A DNA stretch of 64,000 nucleotides from Paenibacillus cremeus. Lineage in GTDB: Bacteria; Bacillota; Bacilli; Paenibacillales; NBRC-103111. The notes below the pieces were generated by a model. That model saw only the letters and a list, made by a program, of their open reading frames with translations. It was not told the origin of the DNA and made no database searches. Location of the stretch: contig NZ_VNJI01000022.1 in the NCBI RefSeq assembly GCF_007786445.1, positions 1 through 64,000 of the forward strand, written 5' to 3'. The position numbers were made by a program, and so were the translations under genes. This document shows positions 16,299-24,218 of this stretch, piece by piece. Numbering within the stretch: the stretch's first letter is position 1; every line of letters starts with the position of its first letter.

Positions 16299-16400
16299 GC
16301 CTCTTCCTCCCGTTTTCTCCCAGGTGCCTGTCCGATCCCATTCCCAGTTCAATCCTTGGACAGACTTCAAATACTCCATTCTATGATGGAAGTCCAGGAT

Positions 16401-17114
16401 TTATTCAGCGCTGGGTGGCCGTCTCATTATATAATGAAAGACGATCGCAATCGCCTGAAACGTCATATTACAGCCCTGCTCCAAATCGCTTAAGTTCCCC
16501 TTAATGTCCTCGGTCTCCGTCCGTACCCGTTCGCCGTATTTGAGCTCGGCCGCCTGGATCAAATCGTCCAGCAGATCCGCGTTAATCGTGTGAATCTCCA
16601 AGTTTCGCTGATTGCGAAGCCGTGTTACCGGGTCCTTATAGAACTCCTTGAGCCCGTACAGCTGCCCCTCCAGATCCGTAAACTTCCGGTTCTCGTGCAT
16701 ATTGCGCAGCACCGTAAAAAAGGAAAACCGCGCTTTGACCCGCTCCGTCTTCAGGGCAAACCGTTCGTTCATAAAATGCCCCAGCTTGTCCAAAATGGCA
16801 AACACGCGGATTAGTCCATTCTTATAATAATAAAGATGGCGATTATAGTCGTCCTTCTCTTGCGGTGACATGAGCTCAACTAGCTCCTGCGTCACCTTTT
16901 CGCCGTAGCGTTTGGCCGCATACTGGCTCTGCTCCAGCTCGTCAATCGCCCGCAGGAAGCCCTGGCACCAGATCACAAAGCGCCTCTCTTGCGGCGTCTG
17001 CTTGTCCGAAGGGATCAACGATAGACTGTTATAAAATTTATGTATCGATTGGAAGGCTTCCAGCAGCAGTCCCTCATCCTTACGCGGCGGATCGCCGAAG
17101 ATCGCTCTGAGCAT
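16401..17114 (-). CDS. HEPN-domain protein (Cthe_2314 type)
   Basis: A 237-residue, helix-rich soluble protein. Near residue 170 it has RNLEIHTIN, which fits the HEPN motif R-phi-xxx-H. Many HEPN proteins with this motif are RNases, but others only bind nucleotide or RNA. The whole resembles the Cthe_2314 HEPN family of Firmicutes, which has no known function. GGGAGG precedes the ATG. No antitoxin-like (MNT) gene is adjacent, so a toxin role is not supported. It may be co-transcribed with the SDR gene. Confidence 0.6.
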   Translation of the reverse strand: MLRAIFGDPPRKDEGLLLEAFQSIHKFYNSLSLIPSDKQTPQERRFVIWCQGFLRAIDELEQSQYAAKRYGEKVTQELVELMSPQEKDDYNRHLYYYKNGLIRVFAILDKLGHFMNERFALKTERVKARFSFFTVLRNMHENRKFTDLEGQLYGLKEFYKDPVTRLRNQRNLEIHTINADLLDDLIQAAELKYGERVRTETEDIKGNLSDLEQGCNMTFQAIAIVFHYIMRRPPSAE

Positions 17115-17171
17115 AGACGACAGACCTCCCTAAGACCAATGTACCATTAAGTATAACCGAATCCCATTTGG

Positions 17172-17212
17172 GAAAACAAATAAGCCCTTTCAGCCTAGGC
17201 TGGAAGGGCTTG
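17172..17212 (-). terminator. Terminator downstream of the ubiD gene and array
   Basis: AAGCCC...GGGCTT hairpin with an inner CAGCC/GGCTG stem, followed on the minus strand by TTATTTGTTTT. It lies beyond the 51-bp array, so the array is probably transcribed as part of the ubiD 3' untranslated region. Confidence 0.75.
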
Positions 17213-17293
17213 GGGAAAGAGATGAGTTGGACGCGATGAGCCCGGCGGGGCGTGCAAAGCCAAAGCCAAGCGGCGGAGCACTGCCAAGCGGCG

Positions 17294-17646
17294 GAGCCGG
17301 GGGCCGGGCGGGCTCGCCAAAACGGATTTTCCGCTTTGCTGCGCTGGCCGAAGGCCTAGCGGGCTCGCGAAAGCGGATTTTCCACTCTGCTGCGCTAGCC
17401 GGGGGCCGGGCGGGACGCGCAAAGCGGATTTTACGATTTGCTGCGCTGGCCAGAGGCCTAGCGGGCTTGCCAAAGCGGGTTTGGCGCTTTGCTGCGCTGG
17501 CCGGAGGCCGGGCGGGCTCGCCAAAGCGGATTTTACGCTTTGCTGCGCTGGCCAGAGGCCTAGCGGGCTCGCCAAAGCGGATTTTACGCTTTGCAGCGCT
17601 GGCCGGGGGCCGGGCGCGCTCGCCAAAGCGGATTTTACGCTTTGCT
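17294..17646. repeat. 51-bp tandem array 1 (about 7 units)
   Basis: Seven imperfect head-to-tail units of 51 bp (the first is 47 bp). Each contains a hairpin of the form AAAGCG-GATTTTA-CGCTTT and then a GGCC...GGCC inverted repeat. Units alternate between a GGCCTAGCGGG and a GGCCGGGCGGG version, so the higher-order period is 102 bp. A 15-bp direct repeat (GCCAAGCGGCGGAGC) occurs twice just before the array. Because 51 is a multiple of three, long frames stay open on both strands; I take these as artefacts and not as genes. Confidence 0.9.
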
Positions 17647-17668
17647 GCGATCACCGAGGCCTCACCGA

Positions 17669-19429
17669 CTAAGCAAAGTACTCGTTCCAGCGGCGATCCA
17701 CCAGCTCTACGATGTCCTCGCGCGGGAACAGCTCGTCCGGGTAGCCCGGTTTCATGCGGGCGTCGATGACGAGCGGCAGCTCGTAGCCGAGGTGGTGGCC
17801 TTTCACTTCCGAGCGCGCATAGATGTCGGCGGCCGGGTTAAAGCGCGTGAACACAGTCCAAAGGAACGCCGTCTGGTTCGCCGTGATCGCGGTATCGTCC
17901 GCGAGAATGACCAGCGGCCACTCCTGCAGGCGTCCCGCCTCGGTCTCGACCAGCCGCTTCGCGAGGCCTGGGTCCTCGGCGTACGAAGCGCCGGAGACCA
18001 CGAGGCAGCCTCGGCAGTATACGGAGGCGCTGCGGATGCCCTGCAGCTCGCCACCGCTGTAAACGGCTGGCAGCTCGCGCCGCTGCTCGCCGACGCCGAG
18101 CAGCACGGCCTTGCTGCCGTGGTTCAGGCGGTCGCCGGTGTAATCGAGCGTATCGTGCGACGTGTGGCCGAAGATAAACAGGTCGCGCTGCGGATCGAAA
18201 CGCTCCAGTACAGCTTCCAGAAGGCTAGGGAAGCGGTCAAGCGCAATATTTTGATCGGTCACGATCAAAAATTTGGTCAATGTCAGCTGGCCTTCTCCAA
18301 GAATGCGGAAGGCGGAGCCCAGCGCTTCGCGGCTGTAGCTTTCGCGCACGACCGCTGCGGCCAGCGGGTGGAACCCGGTCTCGGCGTAGGTCCATAGCGA
18401 CTTGACCCCCGGCATGGCCATCGGGAAGGCCGGGGACAGCAGGCGCTGCAGAAAATCGCCGAGGTAGTAATCTTCTTGCCGCGGCTTCCCGACAATCGTG
18501 GCTGGATAGATGGCATCCTTGCGATGCCACACGTGATTCACGTTGAACACCGGGAAATCATGGGTCAAGGAATAGTAGCCGAAGTGGTCACCGAACGGCC
18601 CTTCGGGACGGCGCAGATGCGGCGGTACGGTACCGCAAATCGCAAACTCCGCTTCGGCGACGAGCCGGTGGCCGCCGTTCGGGTTCTCCACCAGCGGCAG
18701 CTTTTGGCCCATGATGAGAGAAGTCAGCATCAGCTCCGGCAGGTGCTCGGGCACCGGTGCGATCGCGGAGGCGATCAAGGCCGGCGGCCCTCCGAGGAAC
18801 ACCGTGACCGGAAATTGCTGATTGCGCTTCTCGGCCTCATGGTAGTGGAACCCGCCGCCCTTGTGAATTTGCCAGTGCATCCCTGTCGTCTGGGCGTCAT
18901 ACACCTGCATGCGGTACATGCCGAGGTTGTGATGCCGCGTCTCCGGATGCTCGGTGTAGACTAACGGCAGCGTCACGAACGGACCGCCGTCCTCCTGCCA
19001 GCAGGTCAGCACGGGCAGACCCGCCAGCGGCGCATCCTTGCGGCACTGCTGCAGCACCGGGGCGGCATCAGAGGACACCGTCTTGGTGCCGACCTTGAGC
19101 ATGTCGAGGATGAGATTGCGCTCCTGCCATAACGCCTTAGGCGTCGGCGGCATAAGCGAATCCATCGCCCCGATGATTTGACGCATCAGCTGCTCTGGAC
19201 GCGGTCCGAAGGCCAGATCCACTCGCCGGATGGTGCCGAAAAGATTAGTAACGACAGGGAAGCTTGCCCCCTTGACGTTGGTGAAGAGCAGGGCAGGTCC
19301 CCCCTCTTCGATGACGCGTCGATGTATTTCCGCCAGCTCCAGATTCGGATCGACCGGAGCGGAAATGACTTTTAATTCGTTTTCTTGACGAAGCGCCTCC
19401 AGAAATGAGCGCAAATTGGCAAAACGCAT
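17669..19429 (-). CDS. UbiD family decarboxylase (menaquinone pathway candidate)
   Basis: Predicted prenylated-FMN-dependent decarboxylase of 586 residues. Typical UbiD segments are visible: the N-terminal L-x-A-P-V-D region, the KGGGFHYH segment, the PVPEHLPE loop and the VAEAEFAICG segment that corresponds to the conserved acidic catalytic strand. With MqnE in the same region, a role in decarboxylating the futalosine-pathway product is a fair inference. No ubiX-type prenyltransferase is visible here. ATG 19429 is preceded by GGAAGGGG at long spacing; the frame opens at a TTG at 19474 without a ribosome site. It lies 51 bp downstream of ctaA. Confidence 0.88.
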   Translation of the reverse strand: MRFANLRSFLEALRQENELKVISAPVDPNLELAEIHRRVIEEGGPALLFTNVKGASFPVVTNLFGTIRRVDLAFGPRPEQLMRQIIGAMDSLMPPTPKALWQERNLILDMLKVGTKTVSSDAAPVLQQCRKDAPLAGLPVLTCWQEDGGPFVTLPLVYTEHPETRHHNLGMYRMQVYDAQTTGMHWQIHKGGGFHYHEAEKRNQQFPVTVFLGGPPALIASAIAPVPEHLPELMLTSLIMGQKLPLVENPNGGHRLVAEAEFAICGTVPPHLRRPEGPFGDHFGYYSLTHDFPVFNVNHVWHRKDAIYPATIVGKPRQEDYYLGDFLQRLLSPAFPMAMPGVKSLWTYAETGFHPLAAAVVRESYSREALGSAFRILGEGQLTLTKFLIVTDQNIALDRFPSLLEAVLERFDPQRDLFIFGHTSHDTLDYTGDRLNHGSKAVLLGVGEQRRELPAVYSGGELQGIRSASVYCRGCLVVSGASYAEDPGLAKRLVETEAGRLQEWPLVILADDTAITANQTAFLWTVFTRFNPAADIYARSEVKGHHLGYELPLVIDARMKPGYPDELFPREDIVELVDRRWNEYFA

Positions 19430-19480
19430 AGGAATGACGGAGCCCCTTCCATTCAACAAGGATTTATCTAGCAAGAAGGC

Positions 19481-20428
19481 TTACGGCAGCCGTGGGGCTG
19501 CGTAAGCCTGAATGTCCTCCTGCGCGGACGTGCGCAAGGTGGTTATGGATAAGAAGCTTAACATGCCGAAGAGGCACGAAATCAATAAGGTGTGCAGCAA
19601 GCTCGCCAGAAGATAGATATCGTGGCCGAGCGCTAAAGTGACGAAGCCGCCGCTCAAAATTTGCAGTACCACTAAAATCAACGACCACTTCGCGGCTTCA
19701 TACAAGCTGCTGCCCGGCCGGGCCTGCGTTCGGACCACCATAAACAGCATCAAAAGCACGAGCCCCAGCAGCGCCGCAGCAAGCCGGTGGGTAAACACGA
19801 TCGAGGTCGCACCCGTCATCTCAGGAATGACTTCACCGTTGCACAACGGCCACCCGATACAGCCGCCCGTGGATTGGGTATGCCGTACGAAAGCGCCCAA
19901 GTAAACAACGACATAAGAGTACAGTAGGATTCCCCACACAGCCATGCGTACGCCCTTGGATATGTTCGTTCCATCGCCGTGCTGCATCGCTTCGCCGAAG
20001 CGCGTGTACACTAGAGCCAGCAGCAGCGTAAAAGCAAACGACAGCAGCGAAAATCCGAAGTGCAGCGCAAGGATGGCCGACGATTGAGGCATCACGACAG
20101 CCAAGGCTCCAAGCAAGGCTTGCAGCAGTGTGAAGAACATGGCCCCGCTGACATACCATTTGGCATCCTTCCGTTTGCTGAACAAGAAAACCAGAATCAT
20201 AGTCGCAAGCAAAATCATGCTCACTACGCCCACCACAAAACGGTGACTGTATTCGATTAGAGATTCAATGGTATAGGCCGGAATGAATTTGCCATTGCAC
20301 AGCGGCCAGTCTTCTCCGCAGCCGCGCCCGGATTCCGTCTTGGTCACCAGTGCGCCCATGAGCAGAATTAGAAACATCCCAATCATGCTGGCAAAGGAAA
20401 ACCGCTTAAGCCATCGATGTATATTCAT
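19481..20428 (-). CDS. ctaA: Heme A synthase CtaA
   Basis: Integral membrane enzyme that oxidises heme O to heme A for cytochrome aa3-type oxidases. The 315-residue protein has eight predicted membrane helices in two similar halves. Each half has a conserved loop cysteine pair (GCGEDWPLC and GCIGWPLC), and heme-binding His residues follow (EYSHR, ALHFGF, FTHRL, LLHTL). I start at the ATG at 20428 and not at the GTG four codons upstream because of better spacing from GGGTGA. No ctaB is adjacent. Confidence 0.93.
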   Translation of the reverse strand: MNIHRWLKRFSFASMIGMFLILLMGALVTKTESGRGCGEDWPLCNGKFIPAYTIESLIEYSHRFVVGVVSMILLATMILVFLFSKRKDAKWYVSGAMFFTLLQALLGALAVVMPQSSAILALHFGFSLLSFAFTLLLALVYTRFGEAMQHGDGTNISKGVRMAVWGILLYSYVVVYLGAFVRHTQSTGGCIGWPLCNGEVIPEMTGATSIVFTHRLAAALLGLVLLMLFMVVRTQARPGSSLYEAAKWSLILVVLQILSGGFVTLALGHDIYLLASLLHTLLISCLFGMLSFLSITTLRTSAQEDIQAYAAPRLP

Positions 20429-20597
20429 GTGGTCACTCACCCGCTTTTTAGACGTTTATCGACATGCATTGACAACCGCGGCGGTGGCAAACCACAACAG
20501 CTGTAACAAATTTGGACAAATGTCGATTGTTTTCAAGTTACATTATAACGATTATCGCAGGGCAAATCCATGCCCGAATGTTACAAACCCATGAAAC

Positions 20598-20634
20598 CGA
20601 AAAAGCCCTGTCGAATGAGCATTCGAAGGGCCTT
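20598..20634 (-). terminator. Terminator of the thioredoxin-like gene
   Basis: AGGCCCTTCGAATG...CATTCGACAGGGCTT on the minus strand, followed by TTTTT. Confidence 0.75.
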
Positions 20635-20653
20635 TTCGCGAAACGTGTGACGC

Positions 20654-20998
20654 TTATTTGGAAAGAGCGTTAGCTACTTCAATCGCGCGATCCAAGAACT
20701 GCTCGATTTCGTCCCGGGTTTTACGCAGCTTGCTGACAAAGCGCACCAGCTCCTGCCCCTCGCGGAAAGCAATAAAGCTTGGAATGCCCAGGATGTTCAG
20801 CTCACTGCACAGGTCCGGCAGATCGTCCCGGTCGATTTCGATAAAATTCAGGCGATCCTGATACGCCTCAATCACCTGCGGCATGAACGGATCGATAAAG
20901 TGGCAGTCCTTGCACCAGGTTGTTTTAAATACGGCAATGGTCGGCTTCGCGCTGGCTACAAGCTCACGGAAGCGTGCATCGGCAGATACTTTTTCCAT
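20654..20998 (-). CDS. Thioredoxin family protein
   Basis: A 114-residue thioredoxin-fold protein with the redox motif WCKDC (C29 and C32) and the cis-proline segment GIPSF. It differs from housekeeping thioredoxin (WCGPC) and resembles the YtpP-like branch of Firmicutes. Of two in-frame ATGs, 20998 has normal spacing to AAGGATGG. Cytosolic; partner unknown. Confidence 0.88.
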   Translation of the reverse strand: MEKVSADARFRELVASAKPTIAVFKTTWCKDCHFIDPFMPQVIEAYQDRLNFIEIDRDDLPDLCSELNILGIPSFIAFREGQELVRFVSKLRKTRDEIEQFLDRAIEVANALSK

Positions 20999-21114
20999 AG
21001 ATGGCACCATCCTTCATTCTTGGGGTCTTGCTGTTCAAGTCATATCCCACTTATAGCATCGGGATTACTTTGTGTCAATACGCTGCTGAGCCATAAGTTG
21101 GAATTTACATTATT

Positions 21115-21143
21115 TTGAAAAAGTGATATCATATATATATCAA
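21115..21143 (+). promoter_or_regulatory. Promoter and palindrome ahead of the SPFH gene
   Basis: TTGAAA (21115-21120) is followed by an AT-rich region with -10-like sequences. The symmetrical TGATAT-N7-ATATCA (21124-21142) overlaps the core promoter and could be an operator, perhaps for the ribbon-helix-helix protein encoded downstream. Confidence 0.45.
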
Positions 21144-21182
21144 AACAATATTTATTCATCTAGGCAGAAGGAGTGGTTTTCA

Positions 21183-22028
21183 GTGAAAGAAAGAAAAGCA
21201 TGGGCTGTAAACGGCTTTTTAGGGCTTTTGGTTATTCTCGCGTCGCTCGTATTGGGGCTGATCCTGATTGCAAATTCCAGTTCCCTCGTCGTTGGAGGCA
21301 TCCTGATTGCCGCAGGCGTAATCCTGATGTCAGGGATCGTTGTTGTTCAGCCGAATCAGGCGCAGGTCATTACGTTCTTCGGGAGCTACACAGGCTCGCT
21401 GCTGGACAGCGGCTTTTGGCTGACGGTGCCGTTCTCCGCTCGGAAAAAGGTGTCGCTGCGGGTGCGTAACTTTAACAGCGCGAAGCTGAAGGTAAATGAT
21501 ATTGAAGGTAATCCGATTGAAATTGCCGCCGTCGTTGTTTTCCGAGTTATTGATACAGCAAAAGCCACATTCGATGTGGACAATTACGAGCAGTTCGTGG
21601 AAATTCAAAGCGAAACCGCCCTGCGTCATGTCGCCAATAAATATCCTTATGATTCCTACGATGAAGGCGGCTATTCGCTGCGCGGCAACTCCGATGAGGT
21701 GGCCCATGAGCTGAGCCGGGAGCTGCAGGAGCGCCTGTCCGTTGCCGGTGTCGAGGTGATGGAAGCCAGGCTGACGCACTTGGCCTACTCCACGGAAATC
21801 GCCAGCGCCATGCTGCAGCGGCAGCAAGCGGCAGCGATCCTTGCAGCACGCGGCAAGATCGTGGAGGGTGCCGTCGGCATGGTCCAGCTCGCGATCGAGC
21901 GGCTGCAGCGGGAAGGCGTCATCGAGCTGGATGAGGAGCGCAAGGCCGCTATGATCAACAACCTGCTCGTCGCGATTGTCTCCGACCGATCCGCCAGCCC
22001 GGTCATTAATACGGGAAGCTTATATTAA
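21183..22028 (+). CDS. SPFH/band-7 domain membrane protein
   Basis: Member of the stomatin/prohibitin/flotillin family, 281 residues. Two hydrophobic segments at the N-terminus (about residues 8-30 and 35-57) are followed by the SPFH domain ([20 protein letters not shown] onward) and a coiled, Ala-rich C-terminal region ([24 protein letters not shown]). Such proteins organise membrane microdomains. GTG 21183 follows AAGGAGTGG and is the likely start. The next gene begins 8 bp after the stop codon. Confidence 0.88.
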   Translation: MKERKAWAVNGFLGLLVILASLVLGLILIANSSSLVVGGILIAAGVILMSGIVVVQPNQAQVITFFGSYTGSLLDSGFWLTVPFSARKKVSLRVRNFNSAKLKVNDIEGNPIEIAAVVVFRVIDTAKATFDVDNYEQFVEIQSETALRHVANKYPYDSYDEGGYSLRGNSDEVAHELSRELQERLSVAGVEVMEARLTHLAYSTEIASAMLQRQQAAAILAARGKIVEGAVGMVQLAIERLQREGVIELDEERKAAMINNLLVAIVSDRSASPVINTGSLY

Positions 22029-22036
22029 GATCTCCT

Positions 22037-22240
22037 ATGGCTGCGAAGAAAAATTTCCCCCTGCGGCTCGATCCCAAGCTGTATGAGCTGCTGGAGCGAT
22101 GGGCGGCCGATGAATTCCGCAGCGTCAACAGCCATATCGAATATTTGCTGCGCGATGCCGCGGCCCGCGCCGGACGGCTGCCCTCCCCCCGGTCAGCCCC
22201 GCCCGCCGGGACGACTGCGAGCGAGGAGGAGTCTTCCTAG
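22037..22240 (+). CDS. Arc-type ribbon-helix-helix protein
   Basis: A 67-residue protein. Its first 45 residues (FPLRLDPKLYELLERWAADEFRSVNSHIEYLLR in outline) fit an Arc/MetJ ribbon-helix-helix DNA-binding domain; the remaining 20 or so are a disordered Pro/Ser/Glu-rich tail. It sits 8 bp downstream of the SPFH gene, with a weak ribosome site, so translation is likely coupled. Such proteins are often autorepressors, and the palindrome in the operon promoter is a possible target (inference). Confidence 0.78.
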   Translation: MAAKKNFPLRLDPKLYELLERWAADEFRSVNSHIEYLLRDAAARAGRLPSPRSAPPAGTTASEEESS

Positions 22241-22269
22241 AGGCTCCCAGCCCGTGCCCTTGTAAACAA

Positions 22270-22318
22270 TAAAAGCCTTTCATCGATCCCAGGCGGAGAT
22301 CCGATGAAAGGCTTTTTT
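22270..22318. terminator. Bidirectional terminator
   Basis: AAAAGCCTTTCATCG...CGATGAAAGGCTTTTTT between convergent genes. Confidence 0.88.
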
Positions 22319-22337
22319 CATTTGAAAAGCAGCTTGC

Positions 22338-23960
22338 TTATTCTCTTGTAATTTTCACCGCTTGCAGCGTCTCATCCCAGCTCACTTTGGCCCCTAGGCT
22401 CTCCGCCACGAAGCGGACAGGAACGAAGGTCGATCCATGGACGAGCACCGCAGGCTTTTCCATCGTGACGGCTTTTCCGTTGACCGAAGCTTCAGGGCTG
22501 TCAATCGTCAGGAGAATCACCGTCCCGCTCACCGGATCGGTAATGCGCACCTGCTTGGTGTCGGCGAGCCACTTCACTTCGGCTTCCAGCTTTTCCGATA
22601 CGAAGCGCGCCGGCACCATGACGACGCCTTGGTCATTGAACGGTCGGGTACTGAAGCTGTACGGGTCCGGCTGTCCCATGAGCAGAGTCACTTCTTTTTT
22701 CGTCAGCTCCAGGTCTTCCTTGAGCAGCTTGTAGAGCTGTGAATTCGGCTCCAGGGCGCCGATAAATTTGCTCATCGTCAAATTGCCCGACTCCCCCGCC
22801 AAATCGATCACACCATTCGAAGTATTTATCGTATCGACCGTTACGGGCTTGTTCACGCTCCACACCTCGGAGGTGGACGTCAGTTTAATGCTTTTCAGTC
22901 CATCGTTGTGGTCCGATTCCGGATTGGTTAAGAGCAGCTCTATCGTGGATTTTCGCGGAAGCAGATCCTGATCGGCATAAATATCCATTTTCAAATACTG
23001 GTTATCATTCAACAGCTCTTTGCCATTGGCTGTAGCTGTAAAATCAGCCACATTCTTATCATAGTTGTCCAGGTACTTTTGCAGAGTCGATTTCAGGAAC
23101 GTGTAGGCGAATTCTACGGCGAGCGTTTTGTTTTTCAGGTACGGCATCGTGGTATTCGTGATCGAATTCTCATCGTCCTTCGGCTGCACGCCTTGCTTCT
23201 GCATGCCTTCGTCTACGCCCTTCATTGCTTCCATAATGACCGGTATGTACAGATCATACAGCTGTCCGAGGAAGTCCTTCATGCCCTTATCATCGGCCAA
23301 GACATTGGTCAGGAAGCCTTTCACGAGACCGATCCACTCACTGCCGTAAATTTCAGCATGCAGCTTCTGAAGCGGCATCAGTTCTCCATTCACCGACTCC
23401 GTCACGCCTGTTACGCTGATCGTATTCGGATTGGGGAAATTATTAATGAAAAAGGAAGCCATCGCCGGTGCGGCATCCACCGCCCGTTTACTCATTTGAT
23501 CCAGCTGCTCTTGAAGTCCCTTGGTGACCGGCACCATCGGGTTTGGATTCGGATTCCATGCGGCAGCCCCTTTGATGACGATCGGCTTCTTCGCCCCTTC
23601 GATCCGGATGGTATACACTTGATCGGCCAGCGTCAGCTCAAACGGGATGCGGCCCTTCGCATACTCCACCGCGCCTCTCATCGATGCGTGCTGCGGATCC
23701 TGCATTTTGGAAGCGTACACTTCCAGCTTTACTTTGCCGAACAGGTCAAACAGCTTCTGCTGATCGGCTGTTGCGCTCTGTGCATCAGGCGTCAGTTCGA
23801 GGGTGACGGTTCGTTTACCCTCTGCCGATTTCACGGCCACGCTGTTGTTCAGAAGCTTGTTGACATCGAACCCGCTCACCGGCTGACAGCCCGCTACCAC
23901 CAGCAATACGAGGACAAGCAGACCGCATAGAACGGCATTCCAACGCTTCATTACTTTCAT
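22338..23960 (-). CDS. Lipoprotein with copper-amine-oxidase-like stalk domain
   Basis: Secreted lipoprotein of 540 residues. The N-terminal signal peptide ends in the lipobox LVVAGC (lipidated C25). A large unique region follows. At the C-terminus, from about residue 440, is a copper amine oxidase N-terminal-like stalk domain with the repeated VPARFVSEKL / VPVRFVAESLGAKVSWDE pattern. Such domains are abundant in Paenibacillus and occur in cell-surface proteins; they do not bind copper by themselves. The function of the central region is unknown. It stands alone between two terminators. Confidence 0.85.
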   Translation of the reverse strand: MKVMKRWNAVLCGLLVLVLLVVAGCQPVSGFDVNKLLNNSVAVKSAEGKRTVTLELTPDAQSATADQQKLFDLFGKVKLEVYASKMQDPQHASMRGAVEYAKGRIPFELTLADQVYTIRIEGAKKPIVIKGAAAWNPNPNPMVPVTKGLQEQLDQMSKRAVDAAPAMASFFINNFPNPNTISVTGVTESVNGELMPLQKLHAEIYGSEWIGLVKGFLTNVLADDKGMKDFLGQLYDLYIPVIMEAMKGVDEGMQKQGVQPKDDENSITNTTMPYLKNKTLAVEFAYTFLKSTLQKYLDNYDKNVADFTATANGKELLNDNQYLKMDIYADQDLLPRKSTIELLLTNPESDHNDGLKSIKLTSTSEVWSVNKPVTVDTINTSNGVIDLAGESGNLTMSKFIGALEPNSQLYKLLKEDLELTKKEVTLLMGQPDPYSFSTRPFNDQGVVMVPARFVSEKLEAEVKWLADTKQVRITDPVSGTVILLTIDSPEASVNGKAVTMEKPAVLVHGSTFVPVRFVAESLGAKVSWDETLQAVKITRE

Positions 23961-24152
23961 TCCTAACCCTCCAGCCTACAATAGATAAAATGGGATGAGT
24001 GCGTCCTTCGCCTTCGTCTCGCTTCAAAGGATCACATCACTATACGTAAATTTATTACGACGTGCAGCGGACAAATCCTTTTTTTTACAGAAATACACTT
24101 CTTTTGTCCTATGGAAGGGATCAGGCAAGCAATGGTGCCCTGAACAGCAGCA

Positions 24153-24215
24153 CAAAAAAGCCTCGAACGAGGACGGCGTCTCTTACGCTGAGACACCTTC
24201 GTTCGAGGCTTTTTA
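24153..24215. terminator. Bidirectional terminator after the flippase gene
   Basis: A long hairpin, AAAAAAGCCTCGAACGA...TCGTTCGAGGCTTTTT, with further inner pairing of GTCTC/GAGAC. Confidence 0.88.
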
Positions 24216-24218
24216 ATT

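Noticed and set aside
16401-17114. HEPN toxin of a toxin-antitoxin pair
   Set aside because: No nucleotidyltransferase (MNT) or other small antitoxin gene is adjacent.
17190-17769. Long ORFs on both strands through array 1 (17-residue repeats)
   Set aside because: The 51-bp period keeps several frames open at once, no ribosome site precedes them, and unit differences show no codon pattern.
22037-22240. HicB-type antitoxin
   Set aside because: Only an Arc-like domain is present, with no HicA toxin beside it; the SPFH gene is the linked partner.
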